Shown piece after piece: positions 24,726-35,232 of a stretch of 64,000 bases of DNA. The stretch spans positions 744,001 to 808,000 of the forward strand of contig JAYWVB010000003.1 in NCBI GenBank assembly GCA_039881045.1, given 5' to 3'. Position 1 is the stretch's first letter. Each line of letters starts with the position of its first letter. The DNA comes from Chaetomium olivaceum (Eukaryota; Ascomycota; Sordariomycetes; Sordariales; Chaetomiaceae). A program made the position numbers and the translations under genes. The notes beneath the pieces were generated by a model, which worked only from the letters and a program-made list of their open reading frames with translations, was not told the DNA's origin and made no database searches.

Positions 24726-24807
24726 CAGGGAACCGGCTCATCCCGCATGGGGGTGCCATGGATTTACCATTAGCGGACGGCAAAAGGAGCAAAGCTTGGG
24801 CCGGAGA

Positions 24808-24956
24808 CTTCTACAGATGATCCTACCAAAAGAACTAGCCCACCCACCACCTTCCAGGTTCTAGTAGTTCTGCTTGGCAGAAAAAGGCCTATAGACACTA
24901 ACAGTTTAACGGGTGGTGAGCCAATACTTCTGGTAGGATCATCTGTATGTGAAGCC
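24808..24956. repeat. Imperfect inverted repeat, possible MITE or hairpin
   Basis: The left arm at 24808-24851 (core ACAGATGATCCTACCA) is repeated in inverse orientation at 24911-24956, with about 75% match outside the core and a spacer of about 60 nt. The two arms are diverged. No target-site duplication is obvious. Confidence 0.6.
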
Positions 24957-25531
24957 AAAACCAGTACCGTCGATCCAGAACACTGTTCTGAGCGTTGACG
25001 TCCGCACTGTTGCGCAATGCACCGGCGCTTCGGACAGCGTCTATCATGTTGACAACGCATTGATAGTTAGGTAGCTCGAGGCCACGTTTCTTCGCCTCAT
25101 GACCGGTCATCGGCAGAGTTTTCAGATTGGGATTCCGAATCCATGCGAGAACGGGCACTGATGATTCTTGGGGGCGATGTCGGAGTGCACTACGTCGTCG
25201 TTTGCTCCGGCATCCTTTCAATTGCGGAGCTGACAATCTCGGAGAATCTTCCGCTCCTTATATACTCTTTGTGGACTTGTCTAGACGTACTCAACGATGG
25301 TGGTCGTCCTCAGAGTATCCGCCGTCATGGGGATCTGCCTACGCAAGCCGACGTATTCTAGAGACGACGGCCCTTCCATTTGCAATCATATGTGATGCCG
25401 TTTGCTCATCAGTGGTGTTGAAAGCCTTCCACAGTTGCGCGCCGTCTGACATGTCGACTTGGCTTTCAAGTTCGTCGGCTTGGTGTGAGATGAACCAATC
25501 GAGATCGGTGAAGGAGGAGTCCCTTGGATAG
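24898..25531 (-). other. Minus-strand coding remnants, unassigned
   Basis: Two coding-like stretches on the minus strand, around 25531-25260 (for example SFTDLDWFISHQADELESQ) and 25236-24898 (for example RRYWFWLHIQMILPEVL), lie in different frames with stops between. They look like parts of one decayed gene. No family is recognised. The remnants abut the left end of the large transposon. Confidence 0.3.
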
Positions 25532-25549
25532 AAAGCACTGCTTTCTATC

Positions 25550-25596
25550 TACTAGTAGATTCCGAATCTACTTGGGTAGATAGATGCAGACCCCTG
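25550..25596 (+). repeat. Left outer inverted repeat
   Basis: Starts TACTAGTAGATTCCGAATCT and ends GATGCAGACCCCTG. It matches the reverse complement of 36572-36618 at nearly all positions, differing only around a short CTTGGG/TTTTGG stretch. It contains the 17-bp palindrome GTAGATTCCGAATCTAC and is directly preceded by a 23-bp palindrome (25527-25549). Confidence 0.85.
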
Positions 25597-25892
25597 CGAG
25601 GAGCCACAATTTGCTCGATCAACCACTGTTTTCTCAGTTGTGTTGTTCCAGTCTGTTTTTGCCAGGCAAGTTCACGATCCGAGGACGACCAATCAGGAAC
25701 GAATTATTGGATCGAGGGACGATCTGATGACACAGGGACGGATCGCTGGGTCGCGAACCGATCCCTGGATCCAGGTACGAAGGAACCTCAGTATTTAGAT
25801 AGTACCGTAGTGGGAAAATGTGCCAGGCTAGTATGATACTTGGCCTTCCAGGAATGCAATCTATCGTTGTCTTGTCAAGTATCATTCCCAGA

Positions 25893-25924
25893 GCAACTAG
25901 CATACCTCGAGCAACTAGCATTCC
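25893..25924 (+). repeat. Left subterminal repeats
   Basis: Two copies of GCAACTAGCAT(A/T)CC at 25893-25906 and 25911-25924. The inverse motif GG(T/A)ATGCTAGTTGC is repeated on the right flank. Likely binding sites for an element-encoded protein, by analogy with CACTA elements. Confidence 0.75.
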
Positions 25925-26020
25925 CGGCGTTCGGCTCTCTGATTGGTGGTTATTTATGGGTCCTTGCCCCATCCGACAGATTGATCAGGACTCGTGGCAA
26001 TGGGACTGCCACTGCAACCA

Positions 26021-26110
26021 CTGTAAGCCACTGTAAGCCACTGTAAGCCACTGTAAGCCACTGTAAGCCACTGTAAGCCACTGTAAGCCACTGTAAGCCA
26101 CTGTAAGCCA
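26021..26110 (+). repeat. 10-bp tandem array, 9 exact copies
   Basis: CTGTAAGCCA is repeated nine times without a mismatch from 26021 to 26110, with partial units on both sides. It lies between the left subterminal repeats and the 3' end of the minus-strand element gene. Confidence 0.97.
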
Positions 26111-26293
26111 CTGGCCTGTCTGGTGTACGCCTCGCCCAATTTACAAAAGCACAACGCTGGACAAGATGAAATCAAGGACTGAACCAGGTTTTTTAATTTC
26201 TTTTGGCCACATAAATCCATTCTTGAATACACACTATATACTACCACTAGCAACGATTGAATACGGCAGTATAAGGGTAAAACCGGTTGGAGG

Positions 26294-28586
26294 TCACAAG
26301 TTAGAGTATCCTTCTGACTCTTGGTCATCCACCCGGGTGTTACGTCCAAGCCTGGCTCTCTGCTGCTGCTTTCCAGGCCGAGACATGGGTTTGCCAGAAT
26401 CCCCGCCACCCGCACGTTTGCCCCGGGGGGCCAGAGTACCACTATGTCTAGCTGTGACTCCGCGAGTATTAGTGTGAGCTTCCTGCGTGTTGCTGTCAGC
26501 TTCCAGAGCACGCTGAGACTTCCTGCGGTTGCGGTTCGAAGCGCGGGTAACTGGAGTAGCTTGGGCGGTTGTTGTGGTAAAGTCGCCTGCGCTAAACCCC
26601 GTCGGAGATGTTTTCGCTGCCGGGGTGGCCTCTGTCGTCGGAGCGTTGACAGTTGCACCGGGTGTTGTGCACTGCCGAGTCTGTTGCTGCACCACCGACC
26701 GGCTGTGGACGCTGCCTGTATCGGATGTGGGGATGATGGGCACCTGGATCCTGGATTGCGGGAGATGAACTGATCCGGTAGCCAAGCCAGGCCGCGTAGG
26801 TGGCGGCGATGACATCCTCTGCGATGTTGTTCTGGTGATGCCCTGGAAGTTCGATGGGGTTGTTCCGGTGGGTTGGCTGACACTAGGCCCGGCCAAAACA
26901 CCGTGTGCCCGCTGGCCATCGACGGCGGCGACATTGTGCGGCGGATATTTGATGCTGGCAGCTCGCAACAACGGCTGGTCATCTTCGTCATAACCAGGTG
27001 ATGTGCAAGCCCCTTCATCTATAAGTTCACCGTGCTGCTGATTGTCCCTAAAGATGTCTTCATCACCATCCACGAACATGGAGTCATCATGATCATGCTG
27101 CTCGTCATCAGAAATGATGATCTGCTTCCCCTGAGTGTCAATACTAGGGGGGCCGTCGTCAGCCCGAGGATGACCATGGAATGTAGGCTGAGGTTTAGCC
27201 GTGTCCTTCGTCTTAGGGGTAGACATCGCATATGGCATGCCGAAAAGGCCAGTTGTGTCTGTCATAGCAGGGCGCTGGATCTGATGACGAGGAGGACGCT
27301 GTGTTGTCTTGCGACGCTCGAGGATAAGGGGCTCGTCACTCTCAGAGCCAGGGGGGGACGAGTTGGAGATGATATGCTGGTTGAGTAACTCTGAGTGGAC
27401 AATGACCAGGTCTTCATTCGGCTCTTGTAGACTATCGCCGGCGGGGAGCCATGTGAAATGACCAAGCTCAATGTCCTTGAAGTTCTCGAAGGCTGCAAGG
27501 CTGTCAAAGACCCTGTCGCAGATGCGTCGCTGTGTGTCGTCGCGCTTCCAGCCGGTCATGATCGTCGGGCGCCACTGTCGACCTTCATTCATAATCTCCT
27601 CTGAGACAACCACAAAAGCAATTTCCTTCATCATAGTCGCAAACATGATCCTCAGGTAATAGAAGGGCTTCTTTTGTCGCTTGTCAAAGGTGTTCTCCCA
27701 GTCGATGATTGGTGCCCATTGCTTGAATACGACCCTAAAGAGTGTCGCATCAATACGGCTGTAAATCCATCTCTTGGTGTGCTCGAGATCGTCTTTGTGG
27801 AAGTCCTGGTACCCTTCGCCATACTGCCAGGCGTCGATGTACATCCGGGGGTCCAGGCGGAAGTCCGTCTTACCGAAATCATTGAGCCATGTCCGTGCAA
27901 GGCTGTACATTTGCTGGAACAGAAGCCAGTGTTTGAGGTTGGCGGATATCCGCTGCGCATAACCGTAAAGGTCCGAAAAGGTCCTTGATGTATTGCTGAT
28001 GCCCGGGCATGCATCGGCGACGATGCGACCAAGTGGCTTGGTACTGCAGAAGACGAACAACACCTGCCGGACCCGGTAATCGACCTCGTTCTTCATCTTG
28101 GTCATGTCGTTGGCGCTGGGTGGGTTGTCGTAAACCCAGGGGTAGAAAACTCGAATGTTTTCGGTTTCACTGAGCAGATCCTTGAAGGTTGCGCGATTGG
28201 TGGGTTTGAAGAGGCTGGGATAGATCTGGTCGAGTGACTGGCCGGACTTTCGGCAGCGCTGCGGATTGTCGAGCCTCCTCGAGTCTTCCTCGATGATGCA
28301 GTGCTGGGCTGGGTGCCTGAAGCATTGTGGGTTATGGTTGGAGTCGCGGCAACGACCGGCTCGGCATGTGCGGCCGGCCGCATCGCTTGGGTCGCCCTCG
28401 CCGGGATAGGTTCCGGTTCTTAAGGAAAATCAACTTGGGAGCAGTTATATGACATGTATGCCGCCGCACATTACCTTGAGGGTGGCCGCTTCCTGCCGCA
28501 CCCTTCGTAAGTCGGGAGGGTCGTGGTGGGCCAGGTTGCTTGTGATGTTTGCTAGGATCAGTCATGTTCGCTGTCGTCTTGGGCAA
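26294..28586 (-). CDS. Second gene of the transposon, unknown function
   Basis: A minus-strand gene transcribed away from the transposase. The main exon is open from about 28400 to the stop at 26294. Its N-terminal part has a cysteine-rich head (TCRAGRCRDSNHNPQCFRHP, then AQHC) that could bind zinc. A globular region follows with SGQSLDQIYPSLFKP, VRQVLFVFCSTKPLGRIVAD, TWLNDFGKTDFRLDPRMYID, KRWIYSRIDATLFRVVFKQW and PTIMTGWKRDDTQRRICDRV. The last about 300 residues are disordered and rich in Thr, Ser, Pro and Gln, ending in a basic tail. A short first exon from ATG 28563-28565 or 28586 with an intron near 28422-28477 is likely, but its phase does not fit perfectly. The long intact frame suggests selection or recent arrival. 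A role as a TnpA-like DNA-binding partner is inferred from position only. Confidence 0.6.
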
Positions 28587-29288
28587 AAAAAAGCCGCTTA
28601 GATTGTTGAGACGGCTAGCACGTCTGTTAATTCAGTGTTGATGGCGCGATCTGCGGTTGTGGTGAGTGGCGTAGAAGTGAATGGCCTCGGATGAATAAAA
28701 GACAGAGTTAGGTGCATCGCATTCAGCGCTGGCAACAAATCAAGTCCATCAAACAAACAAATCCATCAAATCAAATCGTGGTTCAAAATGGTCAAACAAG
28801 TTGGATTTGATTTGATACCAGCGCTGATATTATTTGACTAAAGTGGCACTGTTTGGCGGTTTGCGCGGCTTCTCATAGTCATGTGGTGGTGTTGGAAGTG
28901 GTGGCATTCGAAATACGGAAGCTCGGTTGCCGGTGCTACTGTTTGAGGGTATCCAGGGGCTGGACAACGAGCTATTCAAAAGGGTTAGGGCGATGGCCAC
29001 CACCGAAGAACAGAAAGAAACAACCTTCAATTGATGATTTCTGGGCTGCTCGAAGCATCTCCAACCCACTGTTGTAAGCGCCCATCATCCGTCTGATAAC
29101 CGTGGAATTGTGGCTGTTAATAGTTTCCAACAGGAGGGAAGGAAGGAACGGCCTCCTCTGTGAGAATTTTTCTGGCAACAACTCCTCGCCCACTCACGAG
29201 TCCTTCGATTTCCTCCCTCTAATACCCTCCCACATCAAATTTTCTTTACAACACCATCCACACCATCGGGATCATTGACAGCGCAAAT
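28587..29288. promoter_or_regulatory. Bidirectional promoter of the transposon genes
   Basis: A 700-bp AT-richer space between the two divergent element genes. It contains an inverted repeat, with CCATCAAATCAAATC near 28769-28783 and GATTTGATTTGA near 28804-28815, able to fold into a hairpin or bind a dimeric protein. A GT-rich stretch follows on the transposase side. Confidence 0.5.
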
Positions 29289-32200
29289 ATGGCCGACCAA
29301 CCGAAGGGTCTAAAGTCGCGCCGACTTCGCAGCACAGCACGTAAGCAGCATCTATCGGCAGAACCCGGGGCCTCAATTTAGAGACAACCACATGGGCTGA
29401 GCCAGTCATCGATTGAAACCTCTGCTTTTCCCGAAGGGTTCGGCGACACAATTATGAACGACAACGACGGCGATATCTATTCCGCGAATCCACGAATCCC
29501 GGAAATCCACCCCGACGTGCCGATCCATGGTATTGAAGGTGCCAATGATATTAGCGACACTGATTTTGACGATGACGGTCTTCATTGCGAGTCTGACACC
29601 GACTCCGAGACTGAAGGTGAGTTATCCTGTAACCAGTCCTATGGGTAACAGCGCTGATCCTAGCTCTAGCCATTGTTGATATGGACGCACTCAAAGCTGG
29701 CGACACTGAAGATGCAGCGGCACATATTCTTCGGTCTGCACTCCATATGAGCGATGTTCTTGGAGCCGGCGAATACGAAGAGTGCATCTGGGTTGGAGGG
29801 GCTCAGCCAACTGAGAATCTTCCGTTCGACGATGAAGGAATACCACACGAGGAAGATGACCGAGAGTCTACCAGCCAACACGGTTCACCGATGCTATATA
29901 CCGACATCGAAGACACATCGGTTTTGGTTCCGATACGCCAGAATAAGTCAATCGAGACATCCAGCTTTGAGAAGGCTCTTGCGACCTTTGCCGATTTGAC
30001 TGGTCTAAGCCGTCAAGATTGGGCATCCCTTCGGGAGGTGCTTTTCCTGATCCGCGGCAAAGACGGCAGTGTCCCTTCAATGATACAGAGCCTCCCGAAA
30101 CAGCTCTCAACACTTCGAGACCGTATGCGCCGCCGGATGCCGATGATGAATATGCGCGAGGCAGACATCCCTCTGAATATCTTGAAGTTACCGACAATGC
30201 CAGCTAGTTTGAAGCCTGAGGAACGTCACAAGGTTGAGATAGCACGGGCTCAAGCAGAAAGCAGAAGTGCAGCACTCACCGCTACTAGAGCAGCGACCAG
30301 AATCTCTCGCGATAAAGGCAGGCACAGCACCGAGGCACGAGACGCGGCAGTAGCAGCAGAGAAGGCTAAGAGTCAGTTGGAGAGCCTCCGACAAACACAT
30401 GGTGATATCGGCCTCAAGGACCTTCCGAGGGCGACGATGCGGCTAACGTTTTTCGACCCTATCACCGTTTTCAAGAACATCATCGCATCTGATATCCTAG
30501 GCAGGATACATACGGGCCCAGGCTTGTTCGTCGACAAACCACGCGAGTTGTTTCATTCACACGCTTGGCTGTCCTCGGTTCGTAGCACATCAGGGTTTTA
30601 CGCACATGTCATCATCGACGGCAAAGAAGGACCGGTCATCTTTCCCTCCGACTGGGTATACTTCCGATGTACGTCAGAAAACTGCGTCCGGAATTGCCGC
30701 GGCATTGAGGACGACTCTGACGACATTGTCAACCTACATATCGGCCGGGTCTATGGCGTTGGGCTCGATCACCGCGAAGATCCATGCACACAAAGTCGAA
30801 ACCAAATGTGCCTACAGCTTCAGGAGGCATACCGGCTTGGCGATCACCGACTTGCAAACATCGAACTCACACCGCCACAGACCGACTGTGAGTTGGTACT
30901 GTCTGCGAATTTGGTTTATATTCCGGAGACCAGTGTATTCGCACACCTCCATGTCTACCTTGACCACCACACTGGTGAGGAACATGACGACCCAGGCTGG
31001 AAGCCGCCCCGACGCACGGAACGGTCACCTCCGGAGCCTCTACCCAAATATGTCTGGCCAGTATTCAGGAGGGAACGTAGGGAGAATGAGTGGTACGAGT
31101 GTCGGCGCATCCTGGTTAAGAAGGAAGCTCTCCCGCTCTCTCGGACGCATCCAATCCGTGGAGAGCTCGAACTCCAGCATTTTGGTCGACATGTATTCGA
31201 GAATGAGTGGGATCAGGCTAAGAACGGCATGCCAGTGGTCTCCCTTCCCCACCTGGACTTCATTGACGGTTTTGGTGTATTCCAAAATTCGTACCGGACT
31301 TTGATGGGGTTCTACTTCACACCAGCAGGGCTTTGTGAAGAGGAGCGTTTTAGTCCGGGCAGCATTTTCCCAATCGTACTCGGGTAAGTCCAGCTTCTTG
31401 TCTAAGATCGCTTCCCTATTGCTTGACTGCCAGCATTTTCCACCTTTCGGGGGTGTCAACTCGATACGGGCATAGCTTTTAGCCTGCCCTGTGGAATGTT
31501 GTTAATCTTGTATTTGAAACTAACACTGGCGTGGTAGGCCTCATGCATCGGACTTTGGCGAGGTTATTAAAGCGCTGAAGACGATGGCTCATCTCGACGC
31601 CGGTATCGTCATGACTATTCGCGACAAAATCGTCCGTGTTTGCGCATTTGCGATGTGTTACATTGGCGATATGCCTCAACAAGCCGAGAACTCCGGGTTC
31701 AAAGGCCCACGAGCACACAAGTTCTGCAGATGCTGTTTCGCGGCCTCCGGCCAGCGCGCTGTCAATCCCGATGTCATGCTCAAGTTCGATCATATCACTC
31801 ACGGCCGGTTTCACACTCAGACCCTGGAGATGCAGCAGATGCTGCACCGCTCATTGCAAACTGCGTCGGAACGGAAACGATATTGTACGCAGTGGGGGAT
31901 GGCTGAAGATCTGCCGGTACTTCCCCGCTTGTCACCGGCCCTTGATCTGGTCATGTCACGGCCATCGACCCAGAGTACAACGGTCTTGGCAACTTGATGC
32001 ACTTTCTCCTTCGGGATGGCATTCTTACAAAGTCAGCGCGCTCGGAATATGCTATACAGCTCCGGACTTGGCCTTTCCCACCGGGTTGGCCACGTTTACA
32101 GTCACCAGTTCACCATTTATCAAGCTACAAGATGTCTCACCACGCGCGATGGATCGTCATTATCCCAGCCTTGCTCCTAAACTGGTTAAAGAGGGAGCAC

Positions 32201-33972
32201 ATTCGGCCAAGGTTCTGGGACCAAGCTAAGAACCACGAGAAAGATCCGATTGAGTTGGTCATCGAGACTACTGCTGCGATTGCAAAGAGCACTACCGTTC
32301 TGATGGGGACTCGTGTGTCGCGTCGGGACCGTTACCTCATGGGCAACATCATTTACCGGGCTCGCTACCTTTTCAACCAGCTCTGTTTACTTGCAGCTGT
32401 GACCTCAACCGGGTCGTCTGGTGCGTCACACGCAGGGACGCCGGGAGTCCAAGTTATCGATGAGTCAGTTCTCCAAGACGGTGTCGTTGATGATTCTGGC
32501 CGGGCATTACAGTACCAGAACGACACATTGCGCCCAAATATTCATGTCGCCGTTCATTTCCCAGAATTCGCGGAGGAGTACGCTTTACCTGTCAACTGTA
32601 ACACACTCACAGGCGAAAACTTACACCGGTATGTCTAACTTCCGTCGGTGATTGTCCCTCACCTGTAGTTACCAGTACCCCGCTTGATAGACCTTCACCG
32701 GCAAACCCCAGACCCTTGGACTCAGCACATTCGTGTGGATCTGTGTCTGGCTCTTGTCGCGAAGTGATCTGGGCATGGCTCTGGCACCATGCTTGGAGAA
32801 GGCCTGCCAGCAAACACAAGACCGTTGAATCCGGAGAGATTCGAATCCGCGTCGCCCATGTATCGCTCGCTTCACCTCGATCTCTTCGGCCGGGTTTCTT
32901 CGAACAGACCTACCCGTCTTACCGTCTGCTAATGTCTTCTAGATACTTCAAGACCCGTGTCTACGAAACAAATTACTCCAACGTGGAGAAGATCCTGCTG
33001 ATGAAAGTCAATTTCCAAGAGACGATGCGCCTGCTCCTCCAGAACGCTTTTCAACATGACGACCCGGAACTCACCAGCGAGATGCTTGCACTTTACCAGC
33101 AGTGCCCGACCCTTTTCAATCAAGTACTATCTCGAACGGACCGAAATGAGATGGATGCCCTACTCGAAAACGAAGACCACGAGATGGAAATCGACCAGTC
33201 CGCAGACAGCAATCATCTCAGACCGGCTGCGATCAATCGTATCCCAACAAAAAGTGTTGTCGCAACCCACCCAATTAATGATGGCAATAGAATCCCGACT
33301 CGCTCCGGGACCTCAACACGACATCGACTTGGCGTGGTCATCTCCGACTGGCATACCAGTATGACTACGGCAAACCTGCACAATATCCATCTCTGTTCGA
33401 GAACCGGCCAATCCAGTGGTCACGGAAGTTCGGATTCACCGACAGGTGCGTACCAGACCACCAGGTCCATACCCCTGAGTCCCCACCCCCCCCCTTTCCC
33501 ACCACCGGGACACGTGAGCCTGGCTCGCCTCGTCAGATTCCCCCAGACGGCCGGCGTGCTTGTCAGCACAGGTTCCCGGAAGGGACATTGACTCCTGAGT
33601 GGCAAATAGAGGCTGGACGGCTTAGCGGTGTGCCTAGGCTAATGTTTCGTTCATACGGGCAGGAAGTCGAACGACCGCTTCACGTTCAGAACTGGCGACT
33701 TTGTACGATTCAAGCGCGACAACCAGAATCTTTTCGGGCGTGTGGACCATATCTTCGTCCTCGACAACGACAAGGACAGACACATCTTCACAGTACTAAC
33801 ACTGATCAAGCGTACAAAGACTCGACATAAGCTCCTGGACTTGGAGATAATGGAGGAGACGGAAGATGCTGTAGTGGTTGGGGTGCCTGCCATTCGCCCT
33901 GTGCGTCTCTACATGGTACCGGTCAGGGGCGTTGGCATCATCTGGGTGAACTGGGACGTACATGCGTTGTGA
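29289..33972 (+). pseudogene. Tnp2-type (CACTA-like) transposase, frameshifted
   Basis: Catalyses cut-and-paste movement in CACTA/EnSpm-type elements. The gene probably starts at ATG 29289 (MADQPKGLKSRRLRSTAR). Short exons run to about 29616, a long exon to 31383, then exons from 31538, from about 31960, from 32942 and from about 33650 to the stop at 33972. Coding blocks include YGVGLDHRED, YIGDMPQQAENSGFKGPRAH followed by a CRCC cluster as in Tnp2 proteins, IDPEYNGLGNLMHFLLRDGI, and a C-terminal BAH-like block with RTGDFVRFKR and AIRPVRLYMVPVRGVGIIWV. Around 31960 the frame changes by one base between LDLVMSR and IDPEYNG with no intron, so the copy is probably dead or needs a partner copy. 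The last intron (about 33460-33650) is C-rich and less certain. Confidence 0.7.
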
Positions 33973-34375
33973 GAGCGCGCGATGTAAGTTTCCCGTTTTT
34001 ACCTCCCCTAATGACGCCTGTGTCAGGTAACGAACCGGTTGGGGTAGACGACAAAGATAACCTGGAAAGTGGTGTCGCGCTCCCTCTTCGGCTAACCAGC
34101 AGGCCGACAGCGCTTCTGTTCAACCAAACCAACCCGCGACCAGGCAGTTAGCAGCGGGGCCAAGAGGACTTACATGACGTGTGGACCCGCTGGGGATGGA
34201 TGCACGCGAATCCCGTATTATTGAGGGGGTGTTGGGAATCTTTATGTAGGTAGGGAAACAGACGCTAAATACAGCAGTGGCTCAAAATACAATAACAGGG
34301 TGCAATGGGGGTGCACAGGAGGGTGCAGCGGAGGGTGTGGCAGGCTAGGCGCTGGAGCGGGGCTGCGAGCGGCGT

Positions 34376-34461
34376 GGGAATGCTAGTTGCATTGGGTATG
34401 CTAGTTGCAATGGGTATGCTAGTTGCATTGGGTATGCTAATTATGCGGGGTATGCTAGTTG
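34376..34461 (+). repeat. Right subterminal repeats
   Basis: Four to five copies of GG(T/A)ATGCTAGTTGC in tandem, with a spacing of about 18 bp. They are the reverse complement of the left subterminal motif. Confidence 0.85.
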
Positions 34462-34545
34462 TCAAAATTGTCAAATATTTTCAGGCTATCATAGCGCTGT
34501 CAACTAGCGTTCCCACCCCCCACGGAACCCCGCTGTGGTAGTTTC

Positions 34546-35085
34546 TAATCAACCTTAACCTTAGTAATCTTTTCCCTCCCCAACTTGAAAGCCTCTAATC
34601 CTTTCTCTCGCTAACCCTAACATTCCTTTCTCTCCCTAACCATGCAAATCTTTTGTAACCCTAACCTCGGTCATCTTTTCTCTCCCGAGCAATTACGATT
34701 TTCTAATGAACGCTAAGTTAACCTCGGTTATCTTTTCTTTTCTAACTAAAACACTCTTTTCTCTCCCTAACCTTACAATTTATGACTAACCCTAACCTTG
34801 GTTATCTTTCTCTTCAAAACCTAATAATCTCTAATCCTTTCTCTCTATCCCTAACCTTAACTCCTTTCTATCCTTAACCTTTACATTCCTTTATCTCCTT
34901 AACCTTATAATTGCTAATTAACCCTAACCTTAGTTATCTTTCTCTCCCTGCCTTCGTATGTTCTCTAAACTATACTTATCTATCACCTTGTAGTACGAAA
35001 TAATATTTTTTCTCCCCTTGATCTTTCACTATAGCGATCTTTTCGTCCGTTGAAATAATCTAACAACTGTATTACTAACCCTAAT
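34546..35085 (+). repeat. Degenerate telomere-like CCCTAA-rich tract
   Basis: About 540 bp in which CTAACC and CCCTAA are scattered, with exact TAACCCTAAC at four or more places (near 34615, 34668, 34788, 34918). They alternate with TCTTTTCTCTCCC blocks. The order is C-rich to T-rich with an irregular period of about 50-65 bp. The fungal telomere repeat is TTAGGG/CCCTAA, so this may be an old subtelomeric or internal telomere-like sequence. Confidence 0.6.
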
Positions 35086-35232
35086 ATATGGAATCGACCC
35101 TTCCTCTACTCTCCCTACTCGTCTCTTTACCCGTACTTACCCCTATTCCTCCTACTCTGCCTCTTGCCACCATCGCCACAACTGTACCACCACCCGACAC
35201 ATCTCGTTGCTCCCTATGCCTCCCACCGCACC

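Noticed and set aside
25188..25820. CACTACG/CGTAGTG sequences as possible CACTA ends
   Set aside because: One CCGTAGTG near 25806 has no matching partner in correct orientation and distance; the 47-nt outer repeats are better supported.
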